Shown: positions 55,722-63,581 of the stretch, piece by piece
Numbering within the stretch: position 1 is the first letter of the stretch
Layout: each line of letters starts with the position of its first letter
From: Weizmannia acidilactici
GTDB taxonomy: Bacteria; Bacillota; Bacilli; Bacillales; Bacillaceae_C
DNA: 64,000 bases
Reading direction: 5' to 3'
Assembly: GCF_008974185.1 (NCBI RefSeq)
Contig: NZ_BKZP01000011.1
Span: forward strand, 1 to 64,000
Notes under the pieces: model-generated
Told to the model about the DNA's origin: nothing
The model's database searches: none
Seen by the model: only the letters and a program-made list of their open reading frames with translations
Translations under genes and position numbers: made by a program

Positions 55722-56472
55722 TTTAAAAGGAAAAACTGCGATCGTGACAGGCGGCGGCAGGGGGCTTGGCGAACAGATCGCGACAGCTTTTGTGGAAGCG
55801 GGGGCGGATGTTGTGCTCTGTTCGCGTAAAAAAGCGGTATGTGAAGAAGCGGCAGGCCGGATTGAAGCACTTGGCGCCAAAACGCTCGCGCTTGAGTGCG
55901 ATGTCACGAACCGCGCCCAGGTCGACCGGATTGTGGAGGAGACGGTCAAGAAGTTCGGAAAAATCGACATCCTCGTCAATAACAGTGGGGCGACATGGGG
56001 GGCACCTGCGGAAGAAATGCCGGCAGAAGCCTGGGAAAAAGTGATGAATGTCAATGTGACCGGTACTTTCCATATGAGCCAGGCGGCTGGGAAAGTGATG
56101 ATCAAACAGGGGCACGGCAAAATCATTAACATTTCCTCTGTCGCCGGGCTTGGCGGGGTCGATCCGCGCATTATGGATACGATTGGCTACAACACGAGCA
56201 AAGGCGCGATCATTACGTTTACAAAAGATTTGGCCGCAAAATGGGGAAGGTACGGCATCAACGTCAACGCGATCGCCCCAGGATTTTTCCCGACCAAAAT
56301 GGCCCGGGTCATCATCGAGCGCGGGAAAGACCCGATTTTGGAGGCCACGCCGCTGAAACGGTTCGGCAATGACCACGATTTGAAAGGCGCCGCCGTATTC
56401 CTTGCTTCCGCCGCTTCGGATTATGTCACGGGGGATGTGCTCCTCGTCGACGGCGGTATGCATGTGCTGTAG
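55699..56472 (+). CDS. short-chain dehydrogenase/reductase in the acyl-CoA operon
   Basis: A 257-residue classical SDR: '[20 protein letters not shown]', '[16 protein letters not shown]', catalytic '[11 protein letters not shown]' and '[12 protein letters not shown]' (Tyr, Lys), '[13 protein letters not shown]'. It looks like a 3-hydroxyacyl or gluconate-5-type dehydrogenase. ATG 55699 lies nine bases after GGGGGAAG. Its overlap with the dehydrogenase implies coupled translation, so it probably oxidises or reduces an intermediate of the same pathway. Confidence 0.92.
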   Translation: MNVFELFSLKGKTAIVTGGGRGLGEQIATAFVEAGADVVLCSRKKAVCEEAAGRIEALGAKTLALECDVTNRAQVDRIVEETVKKFGKIDILVNNSGATWGAPAEEMPAEAWEKVMNVNVTGTFHMSQAAGKVMIKQGHGKIINISSVAGLGGVDPRIMDTIGYNTSKGAIITFTKDLAAKWGRYGINVNAIAPGFFPTKMARVIIERGKDPILEATPLKRFGNDHDLKGAAVFLASAASDYVTGDVLLVDGGMHVL

Positions 56473-56490
56473 AAAACACGTTTATGCTAA

Positions 56491-56515
56491 ATCCCCGCAT
56501 ATTTTGCGGGATTCA
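56491..56515 (+). terminator. hairpin between the SDR and ligase genes
   Basis: AATCCCCGC-ATATTTT-GCGGGATT followed by CAAATAAAAC. The T-run is poor, so it may be an attenuator or RNA-stability element rather than a full stop. Confidence 0.5.
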
Positions 56516-56543
56516 AATAAAACAAAAACAGGGAGGATTTGGA

Positions 56544-58157
56544 GTGGAAAACAAAGTGTGGCACGCTGTTTATCAGGATGAGATCCCGAAAGAAATTGAA
56601 GTGCCGGATTATCCGTTGCACCAAATACTTGCATACACAGCCCAAAAGTTCCCGGACCAAAATGCCATTTCTTTTTACGGCAGAAAAATGACATACACCG
56701 ACCTTTATAAGGCATCGCTTGCTTTTGCTTCCGCCCTCCAGCAAAAAGGGGTTAAAAAAGGCGACCGGGTGGCAATCATGCTGCCGAACTGCCCGCAATA
56801 TGTAGTGGCCTATTACGGGACGCTCACCGCAGGCGCCATAATCACCCAGGTCAACCCGATGTACGTCGAACCTGAAATCAAGCATATTTTAAACGACTCG
56901 GGCGCGGAAACGATGGTTGTGCTGGATGATGTGTATCCGAAAGTAAAAGCCGTCCGGGCGGAGACAGCGCTGAAAAATGTGGTTGTGGCCAGCTTAAAGC
57001 CGGCTCCCGTACCATTGGAAGATGGCGAATTATTTGATGCATTTTTGCAATCGGGCGGGGATTTTACGCCTCCCAGGTTTGACCCGGAACATGATGTGGC
57101 CGTGCTACAGTACACCGGCGGCACAACCGGCCGGTCAAAGGGGGCGATGCTGACCCACAGGAACCTCCTTGCCAATTTGATCCAGACTTCTGAATATTTT
57201 AAACCGGTCATTGAGCCCGGGAAAGAACGCGTACTGACCGTCATTCCGCTTTTTCATGTGTTCGGGATGACTTGCGCGATGAATTATGCGGTTTATACCG
57301 GTGCAGAATCGATCATGCTGCCGAGATTCGAGCTGGAGGAAGTGCTCAAGACGATCAAAGAAACGCAGCCGACATACTTTCCGGGCGTTCCAACGATGTA
57401 TATCGCGATCACAAACCACCCGAAAGCAATGGAATACGGCATCCATTCCATTAAAACGTGCAATAGCGGAAGCGCGCCGATGCCGATGGGGCTTTTGCGG
57501 GAGTTTGAAGAAAAAACGGGCGCCGTCATTGTCGAAGGATACGGGCTCTCAGAAGCATCACCGGTTACGCACTGCAATCCCGTTTTCGGAAGGCGGAAAC
57601 CGGGCAGCATCGGGGTCGGGCTGCCGTCGACCGATTATAAAATTGTCGATGTGGCAACAGGCATGGAAGAATTGAAGCCGGGCGAAACCGGTGAGCTGAT
57701 CGTAAAAGGCCCGCAGGTGATGAAAGGCTATTGGAACATGCCGGAAGAAACGGCGGAAGCGCTCCGGGACGGCTGGCTGTACACCGGCGATATCGCGAAA
57801 ATGGATGAAGAGGGGTACGTTTATATCGTCGACCGCAAAAAAGACATGATCATTGCGAGCGGATACAATGTTTATCCGCGCGATGTCGAAGAAGTGCTGT
57901 ATGCCCATCCCGCCGTCAAGGAAGCGGTGGTAATCGGCGTGCCGGACCCGTACCGCGGCGAAACGGTCAAGGCGTATGTTGTGTTAAAAGAAGGGCACGA
58001 GCTCTCGGAAGAAGCGTTGAAAGAATTTTGCAGCGCCCATCTCGCCCCTTACAAACGCCCGAAAATCATCGAATTCCGGAATGCGCTGCCGAAAACGAAT
58101 GTCGGGAAAATTTTACGCCGCAAGCTGCGTGAAGAAGAGAAAAAGGTGATGGAATAA
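56544..58157 (+). CDS. long-chain acyl-CoA synthetase (AMP-forming)
   Basis: The 537-residue enzyme activates a fatty acid with ATP to acyl-AMP and then CoA thioester. Core motifs: AMP-binding loop 'YTGGTTGRSKGAMLTHRN', 'VEGYGLSEASPVTHCNP', 'DGWLYTGDIAKMDEEGYVYI' and 'DRKKDMIIASGYNVYPRDVE', with the catalytic Lys in 'PKTNVGKILRRKL'. GTG 56544 lies eight bases after GGGAGG; the frame extends further up without a site. It would supply acyl-CoA to the dehydrogenase. Confidence 0.94.
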   Translation: MENKVWHAVYQDEIPKEIEVPDYPLHQILAYTAQKFPDQNAISFYGRKMTYTDLYKASLAFASALQQKGVKKGDRVAIMLPNCPQYVVAYYGTLTAGAIITQVNPMYVEPEIKHILNDSGAETMVVLDDVYPKVKAVRAETALKNVVVASLKPAPVPLEDGELFDAFLQSGGDFTPPRFDPEHDVAVLQYTGGTTGRSKGAMLTHRNLLANLIQTSEYFKPVIEPGKERVLTVIPLFHVFGMTCAMNYAVYTGAESIMLPRFELEEVLKTIKETQPTYFPGVPTMYIAITNHPKAMEYGIHSIKTCNSGSAPMPMGLLREFEEKTGAVIVEGYGLSEASPVTHCNPVFGRRKPGSIGVGLPSTDYKIVDVATGMEELKPGETGELIVKGPQVMKGYWNMPEETAEALRDGWLYTGDIAKMDEEGYVYIVDRKKDMIIASGYNVYPRDVEEVLYAHPAVKEAVVIGVPDPYRGETVKAYVVLKEGHELSEEALKEFCSAHLAPYKRPKIIEFRNALPKTNVGKILRRKLREEEKKVME

Positions 58158-58229
58158 GGACGGGAACGTGGAGCCTGGCGTATGGTATAATTTTCTAAAT
58201 AATAATAATAACGATTGAGAGGATCGGGT

Positions 58230-58793
58230 ATGAAAACGAAAATTACGGAACACAGCATACGCTTATTTGAACAAAAAGGCTTCACGGAAACGTCGATCCA
58301 GGACATCGTCGACAGCATCGGCGCGACGAAGGGTACGTTTTACTATTATTTTTCCAGCAAAGAACAGCTCCTGATGGACATCCATTTGGACTATATTACA
58401 AAACTTTTGGAAAAACAGGCGGCGATCATGGCTGAGGATAAACCGTGCAAGGAGAAGCTGCATGCACTTGTGTTGATGCTGCTTGAGAGCATCAAAACGG
58501 AAAAAGCAAAGGCGATTATCTTTTTCCGGGAGATGAAAAATTTAAGTGGTGAGAAGCTGGAGCTGATTTTGCAAAAACGCGAAGCCTTCCGCCTCGGTTT
58601 TGAGCGGCTGCTCCGGGAAGGCATAGAAAACGGGGAGTTTACGGCACATTTGGATGCCAATTTGGCTTCGCTTGCGATTCTCGGCATGGTTAACTGGAGC
58701 TATCAATGGTTCAATCCCGGGGGGCGCAAATCGGAAGCGGAAGTGGCGGAAATTTTTACGGACATTGTGCTGCATGGTATTGAAAAAGCATAG
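58230..58793 (+). CDS. TetR-family regulator of the acyl-CoA operon
   Basis: The 187-residue regulator has 'ITEHSIRLFEQKGFTETSIQ' and HTH 'DIVDSIGATKGTFYYYFSSK' 'EQLLMDI'. The C-terminal domain resembles FadR/YsiA-type acyl-CoA sensors. ATG 58230 follows GAGGATCGGG. It sits 72 bases after the ligase gene and is likely the repressor that binds ACTAACCGGTTAGT upstream of the operon. Confidence 0.9.
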   Translation: MKTKITEHSIRLFEQKGFTETSIQDIVDSIGATKGTFYYYFSSKEQLLMDIHLDYITKLLEKQAAIMAEDKPCKEKLHALVLMLLESIKTEKAKAIIFFREMKNLSGEKLELILQKREAFRLGFERLLREGIENGEFTAHLDANLASLAILGMVNWSYQWFNPGGRKSEAEVAEIFTDIVLHGIEKA

Positions 58794-58804
58794 GGGGAAT
58801 GGAT

Positions 58805-59209
58805 TTGCACGAAACCCAATTGAGGCCTCGGTTTTGCGAGACGGATGCGCTCGGGCATATCAACAACGCCAGCTATTTTGTTTATTTTGAAGATGCCCGG
58901 CTTCAGTTTTTTGAAAGTATCGGCGCGAGCGTGGAAATCAAGGATTTTAATATCATTTTGGCTTCGGCGAAATGTGATTTCATCAGCCAGGCGTTTTACA
59001 ACCAGGTGCTTGCGGTTCGTACGGGTGTTTCAAAGATCGGCAATTCGAGCTGCGAGCTGGCCCATGAAATCCTGGACGCGGAAACAGGGCGGCTCATTGC
59101 AAGAGGAAAGGCGGTCATCGTCTTTTTCGATTTCGATGCGCAAAAATCGCGCCCGATTCCGGAAGATATAAGGGGAATATTGGAGAAGCATTTGGAAAAG
59201 ACAGTGTAA
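58805..59209 (+). CDS. acyl-CoA thioesterase, YbgC/4HBT type
   Basis: The 134-residue hot-dog protein carries 'LRPRFCETDALGHINNASYF' 'VYFEDARLQFF', where the D-x-x-x-H-x-N motif contains the catalytic Asp of 4-hydroxybenzoyl-CoA thioesterase-like enzymes. It would release CoA from an intermediate or end-product. A TTG at 58805 is seven bases after GGGGG; an ATG at 58799 is one base after it, so the TTG is preferred. It follows tetR by 11 bases. Confidence 0.88.
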   Translation: MHETQLRPRFCETDALGHINNASYFVYFEDARLQFFESIGASVEIKDFNIILASAKCDFISQAFYNQVLAVRTGVSKIGNSSCELAHEILDAETGRLIARGKAVIVFFDFDAQKSRPIPEDIRGILEKHLEKTV

Positions 59210-59359
59210 ATAAGTATATGCTCTGCTTGTGGGAGATCTATTTTAACATTTGAGGCTGCCCAAAAGTGCCATTTAACCAGAAAATTTTTCTCTATTGTCC
59301 TTATAGATACTTTAAGAAACGTTAGAAGAGCAAAGTATGTAATGACCGGTCTTTATAGG

Positions 59360-59630
59360 GCTTCTAAGGACTGTTAGGCAAGGGAATTCTGTCACGAATG
59401 AACTTAATAGGGCTTCTAAGGACCGTTTGGCAAGGAAATTCTGTCACGAATGGTCTTAATAGAGCTTCTAAGGACTGTTTGGCGAGGAAATTCTGTCACG
59501 AATGGTCTTAATAGAGCTTCTAAGGACTGTTTGGCGAGGAAATTCTGTCACGAATGGTCTTAATAGAGCTTCTAAGGACCGTTAGGCGAGGAAATTCTGT
59601 CACGAATGGTCTTAATAGAGCTTCTAAGGA
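59360..59630. repeat. tandem array of five 52-bp repeats plus a partial sixth
   Basis: GCTTCTAAGGA begins units at 59360, 59412, 59464, 59516, 59568 and 59620, exactly 52 bases apart. Units contain 'GAGGAAATTCTGTCACGAAT' 'GGTCTTAATAGA'. The third and fourth are identical for almost their whole length. A decayed unit precedes the array. The gap 59210-60114 holds only this array and the IS256 relic. Confidence 0.93.
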
Positions 59631-59689
59631 GAGAACGTATTTTGTTTTGTGTAAATGGTCATACTTACCAATTAAGTAGATGATCATTT

Positions 59690-59881
59690 ATGCGAAATTT
59701 TCGCGATATGACGATTAGAGAACTGGCCAGTCAACGCCAAACTGTAGACGATGTTCAAAATATGATAAGAGATCTATTTAAAGAGACACTTCAAACCATA
59801 TTTGAAGCCGAAACTGTCCTAAGCACAGTGCCAATGGAATTCATACTGGAAATAGCCGTAACGGCTTTTCCCTTCCTTTGA
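59690..59881 (+). pseudogene. IS256-family transposase, N-terminal fragment
   Basis: 'TVDDVQNMIRDLFKETLQTI' 'FEAE' matches the beginning of mutator-type (IS256) transposases. After that the sequence departs and stops at 59881. The catalytic DDE domain is absent. Confidence 0.75.
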
Positions 59882-60114
59882 GCAGAACCCTGGCAGGTGC
59901 TCGAGTTGCTTTCCAGCAAGTAGGAAGCACCGTGTGTACACTGAGAAACATTTTATAAATGTGGTTAAACCCACAGAGGGAGAAAGAATTGTCCCAATGA
60001 TCCATTATCTAGAAATATCCCGGGATACCCAAAAAATTTGACTTATGACTGGAAGCAAGCAGGTAATTCAGGCTCTGAAGCAAGGGGCTAAAAATAATAT
60101 ACGAGGGGGAGAGG

Positions 60115-61179
60115 ATGATGAGTCCGGATACGATTCCGGTCCGCAAAGGGGAAGAACTGGATTTAACAAAACTGCAGGCCTATTTGCGGGAACATATCCC
60201 GGAAATGCCCGATGCGCCGCTGAAAATGTCGCAGTTTTCGGCCGGCCGCTCAAATTTGACGTATCAATTGAAAGCGGGTGCATGGGAAGCGGTGCTGAGG
60301 CGCCCTCCGCTCGGCCCGGTTGCTCCGAAAGCCCATGATATGGGGCGCGAATTCCGCGTTTTGAAGGCGCTTCAACCGTTTTTCGCGCTGGCGCCGAAAG
60401 TGTATCTTTATGAAGAAGACCCATCCGTCGTTGGAGCGCCGTTTTTTATCATGGAAAGGAGACACGGTGTTGTGCTGGATACGTCTTTTCCTACTGGTGT
60501 GGAGCCTACAAAGGAAAAGTGCCGGAAAATTTCTGAGATCATGGTCGAACGGCTCGTGGAACTGCACGCGATTCCGTATGAAGAAACGGGGCTTCTTGCG
60601 ATGTCAAAGCCGGACGGATTTTTCGAACGCCAGGTGCATGGCTGGATTGAGCGTTACAACCGCGCGAAAACGGACGACATTCCGGAAGTGGAGCCGCTCA
60701 TCGACTATTTGCGGGACCATATTCCGAAGCAAAGCGGTGCCGCGGTGATCCATTATGACTACAAGCTCAACAATGCGATGTTGAGCGAAGACTTTTCGAA
60801 AATGGTCGGCCTGTTTGACTGGGAAATGGCTACAGTCGGCGACCCGCTTGCGGATCTCGGCGTCGCCCTCAGCTACTGGACGGAAAAGGATGATCCGGAG
60901 TTGATCAAGCAGGGGACCGGTGAACCGTCTGTCATGGTCATGGACGGCTTTATGACGCGCCGCGAGTTTATCGAAGCCTACGCGAAAAAAAGCGGCCGTG
61001 ACGTCTCGAACATTGATTACTATTTGATTTTCGGTTACTTTAAGCTCGCCGGCATCTGCCAGCAGATTTACTACCGCTATAAACGCGGCCAAACTCTGGA
61101 CCAGCGCTTCGCCCACCTCGGCACCGTCGTCCGCAGTCTCATCCGGTACGCGGCCGAAGTGGCGGATAAGGTGAGGTAG
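60115..61179 (+). CDS. APH-family kinase, ACAD10/FadE36-like acyl-CoA or hydroxyacid kinase
   Basis: The 354-residue protein has the aminoglycoside-phosphotransferase fold: 'FSAGRSNLTYQLKAG' (nucleotide loop), 'AVLRRPPLGPVAPKAHDMGR' 'EF' (Lys and Glu pair), catalytic 'VIHYDYKLNNAMLS' (H-x-D-x-x-x-x-N) and metal-binding 'GLFDWEMATVGDPLADLGVA'. This is the ACAD10 N-domain/LvaA subgroup, which phosphorylates the 4-hydroxyl of acyl-CoA, not antibiotics. A GAGGGGG site precedes ATG 60115. It lies 900 bases downstream of the ACAD-like operon, beyond repeats. Confidence 0.88.
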   Translation: MMSPDTIPVRKGEELDLTKLQAYLREHIPEMPDAPLKMSQFSAGRSNLTYQLKAGAWEAVLRRPPLGPVAPKAHDMGREFRVLKALQPFFALAPKVYLYEEDPSVVGAPFFIMERRHGVVLDTSFPTGVEPTKEKCRKISEIMVERLVELHAIPYEETGLLAMSKPDGFFERQVHGWIERYNRAKTDDIPEVEPLIDYLRDHIPKQSGAAVIHYDYKLNNAMLSEDFSKMVGLFDWEMATVGDPLADLGVALSYWTEKDDPELIKQGTGEPSVMVMDGFMTRREFIEAYAKKSGRDVSNIDYYLIFGYFKLAGICQQIYYRYKRGQTLDQRFAHLGTVVRSLIRYAAEVADKVR

Positions 61180-61299
61180 GGGGCTTCTTGGGGGAAGGGA
61201 TTACCTGCTCTAAAAATAATTCAATTTAGTATCTGTTGTAACTTGTAGAGTGCGAGTCTGACATGGCGGGGATTGACCCGCCTGTTTGCCGACGATCTC

Positions 61300-61536
61300 G
61301 AGTGGCACGGTAAGCCTGTCGGTTATGAATAGGCGGCGGGCGGCTGGAATTCTAGTTTTGTCGTCGATCCCCAGTAGCGCACAAAACCCGGGAGATCGAC
61401 GACAATTTTTTGATAGTGGATTTGTTCAGGAATATAGAGATGGAGCGGATTTTGCGGATTGGTTAAAATTTTGGGCTGGATGGAAGGAAAATAAGGGGGC
61501 GGGAGAGAATAGTTATAATATAGAGGTTTTTTGGGG
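61300..61536 (+). promoter_or_regulatory. CRISPR leader
   Basis: An AT-rich stretch precedes the first repeat. It holds GTCGTCGATC (61359) and GATCGACGAC (61393) as an inverted repeat around 'CAGTAGCGCACAAAACCCGG'. Similar leader dyads occur in type I-B/III arrays of bacilli and clostridia. No cas gene is in the window. Confidence 0.65.
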
Positions 61537-61764
61537 GTTTTTATATTACCTAAAAGGAATTGAAACACGTTTGTACACATTTTAGTACAATTTCGGACAA
61601 AAGTTTTTATATTACCTAAAAGGAATTGAAACTAGATTGATGGATTGATGAAATATCCATTTGCAGCAGTTTTTATATTACCTAAAAGGAATTGAAACAA
61701 GCCTTGGATTAGCCATTTTGTGCCGTCTGTGTCGGTTTTTATATTACCTAAAAGGAATTGAAGC
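61537..61764 (+). CRISPR. CRISPR array: four 30-bp repeats, three 36-bp spacers
   Basis: Repeats lie at 61537-61566, 61603-61632, 61669-61698 and 61735-61764, each starting GTTTTTATATTACCTAAAAG and ending GAATTGAAAC; the last ends GAAGC, the usual decay at the leader-distal end. All three spacers are exactly 36 bases. The repeat differs by a few bases from the Geobacillus-type I-B/III repeat. A degenerate fifth repeat (CCTATAACGAATTAAAAC, 61806-61823) follows. Confidence 0.97.
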
Positions 61765-61978
61765 AATCCCTGCAATCCAGCCTGTCCAAAGATGGTGCCC
61801 CATGTCCTATAACGAATTAAAACTAGTAGCTCATCCTCGCTATATGCCGCATTACCTCATTTTACCTCACCTGCAAACCTGCGCCCCATTCTTGAACCCT
61901 ATCACTTTTCCACAAAACCTCAAACAAGCATTTCCCCTCAAAAAATCGTAAACTATTAAACGAAGGGAGATGGAGCTA

Positions 61979-63397
61979 TTGGAAAATTACCTGATGTACA
62001 TTAACGGTGAATGGACAGGGGAAGAGCTGCCGAAAATGGAAGTGGACAACCCGGCAGTCAATGAAGTGATAGCGACTGTTCCGAAAGGCGGGAAAAAGGA
62101 AGCTGAGCTTGCGGCTGATACCGCGTATGCCGCTTTTCCGGCGTGGGCGGCGCTGTCCGCTTACGAACGGAGCGCGTACCTCCGCACCTGGTTCAATCTG
62201 ATTCAGGAAAACGAAAATGAGCTCGCCAGGACGATGACAATCGAACAGGGCAAGCCGCTCAAGGAGGCGATCGGGGAAATGCGCTATGCGAACGGGTTTA
62301 TCGAGTGGTTTGCCGAAGAAGGGAAACGCATTTACGGCGAAACAATCCCGGCATCGGTTACGAACAAGCGGCTGTTCGTCCATAAACAGCCGGTCGGAGT
62401 CGTGGCTGCGATTACCCCGTGGAACTTCCCGGCCGCAATGATCACCCGGAAAGTGGCGCCTGCCCTTGCTGCCGGCTGCACGGTCGTCATTAAACCGGCA
62501 AAACAAACGCCGCTCACTGCATTGAAACTTGCGGAACTCGCCGCAAAAGCCGGCATTCCGAAAGGCGTCATCAATGTCGTCACCGGAAGCGCAAAAGAAA
62601 TCGGGGATGTCTGGCTTGCAGATGAGCGTGTCCGCAAGCTGACGTTTACCGGATCCACTGAAGTCGGCAAACTGCTCATGCGCGGCTCGGCCGATACCGT
62701 GAAAAAAGTGTCGCTTGAACTGGGCGGGCATGCGCCGGTTATCGTTACGAAAAACGCGGACCTCGACAAAGCGGTGGAAGGCACGGTCGCGGCGAAATTC
62801 CGCAATGCCGGCCAGACTTGCGTATGCTCCAACCGCATTTATGTACAGGAAGAAGTGTATGAAGCTTTTACAAAAAAATTCACCGAAAAAGTGAAGGCGC
62901 TCCGCATCGGCAACGGTTTGGAAGAAGGAACGGATATCGGGCCGCTGATCGACAAAAATGCGGTTGAAAAAGTCGAAAAGCATGTGAAAGACGCGGTCGA
63001 AAAAGGCGCCAAGGTGGAAACGGGCGGAAGTGTGAAAGAAGGGCTTTTCTTTGAACCGACTGTCATTTCCAATGTGACCGATGACATGTTATGCATGAAC
63101 GAAGAAACATTCGGGCCGCTCGCGCCGGTGACGAAATTTGCCGGTATCGATGAAGCGATTAAACGCGCCAATGACTCGATTTACGGGCTGGCTGCATATG
63201 TATTCACGGAAAACATTTCGGAAGGCATCAAAATCGCTGAAGGCCTAGAATACGGCATTGTCGGGCTGAACGACGGGCTCCCGTCCACCCCGCAGGCTCC
63301 GTTCGGCGGCTTCAAGCAGAGCGGGCTCGGCAGGGAAGGCGGACGCTACGGCATCGAAGAATTTTTGGAAGTCAAATATATTTCACTTGGATTGTAA
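61979..63397 (+). CDS. gabD: aldehyde dehydrogenase, succinate-semialdehyde type
   Basis: The 472-residue NAD(P)-dependent enzyme oxidises an aldehyde acid to the dicarboxylate. Motifs: 'ITPWNFPAAMITRKVAPALA', cofactor 'FTGSTEVGK', catalytic Glu in 'LELGGHAP', catalytic Cys in 'GQTCVCSNR', and 'EETFGPLAPV'. The second Cys two residues after the first (CVC) is the redox switch seen in GabD. TTG 61979 lies nine bases after GGGAG; an ATG at 61970 touches that site. It could process a semialdehyde from the pathway upstream, but might be independent. Confidence 0.93.
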   Translation: MENYLMYINGEWTGEELPKMEVDNPAVNEVIATVPKGGKKEAELAADTAYAAFPAWAALSAYERSAYLRTWFNLIQENENELARTMTIEQGKPLKEAIGEMRYANGFIEWFAEEGKRIYGETIPASVTNKRLFVHKQPVGVVAAITPWNFPAAMITRKVAPALAAGCTVVIKPAKQTPLTALKLAELAAKAGIPKGVINVVTGSAKEIGDVWLADERVRKLTFTGSTEVGKLLMRGSADTVKKVSLELGGHAPVIVTKNADLDKAVEGTVAAKFRNAGQTCVCSNRIYVQEEVYEAFTKKFTEKVKALRIGNGLEEGTDIGPLIDKNAVEKVEKHVKDAVEKGAKVETGGSVKEGLFFEPTVISNVTDDMLCMNEETFGPLAPVTKFAGIDEAIKRANDSIYGLAAYVFTENISEGIKIAEGLEYGIVGLNDGLPSTPQAPFGGFKQSGLGREGGRYGIEEFLEVKYISLGL

Positions 63398-63402
63398 TCT
63401 TC

Positions 63403-63437
63403 AAAAAAGCAGCGGGTGCAGGCCCGCCGCTTTTTTT
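63403..63437 (+). terminator. terminator of the aldehyde dehydrogenase gene
   Basis: AAAAAAGCAGCGGGTGCAGG and CCCGCCGCTTTTTTT form a strong hairpin with T-run, directly after the stop. Confidence 0.9.
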
Positions 63438-63511
63438 ACACATCAAAAAATTTTAGTCAGAAAATCTTACAAAAGTAAAAAACAATTCAAATTTTAACGT
63501 TATAATAAATT

Positions 63512-63541
63512 TTGTCAATACATACAACATTATGCTATTAT
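63512..63541 (+). promoter_or_regulatory. sigma-A promoter of the binding-protein gene
   Basis: TTGTCA (63512-63517) and TATTAT (63536-63541) with an 18-base spacer, about 40 bases upstream of the start. Confidence 0.6.
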
Positions 63542-63581
63542 TTGAGTAGATTTGAAAATTGAAAAAACAGGGGGGAAAAAG

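Noticed and set aside
55723-56463. 246-codon minus-strand frame opposite the SDR gene
   Set aside because: It is the antisense of an obvious SDR; translation shows no domain. The same applies to long antisense frames over the acyl-CoA dehydrogenase (54809-55525) and the aldehyde dehydrogenase (61976-62983).
60115-61179. Antibiotic-resistance role for the APH-fold kinase
   Set aside because: The motifs and neighbours (ACAD-like, ligase, SDR) fit the acyl-CoA kinase subgroup. Aminoglycoside kinases are shorter and differ in the N-lobe.
61661-61951. 96-codon frame through the CRISPR array
   Set aside because: It just reads through the repeats (periodic FLYYLKGIE). It is a typical false ORF of an array of 66-base units, 22 codons each.
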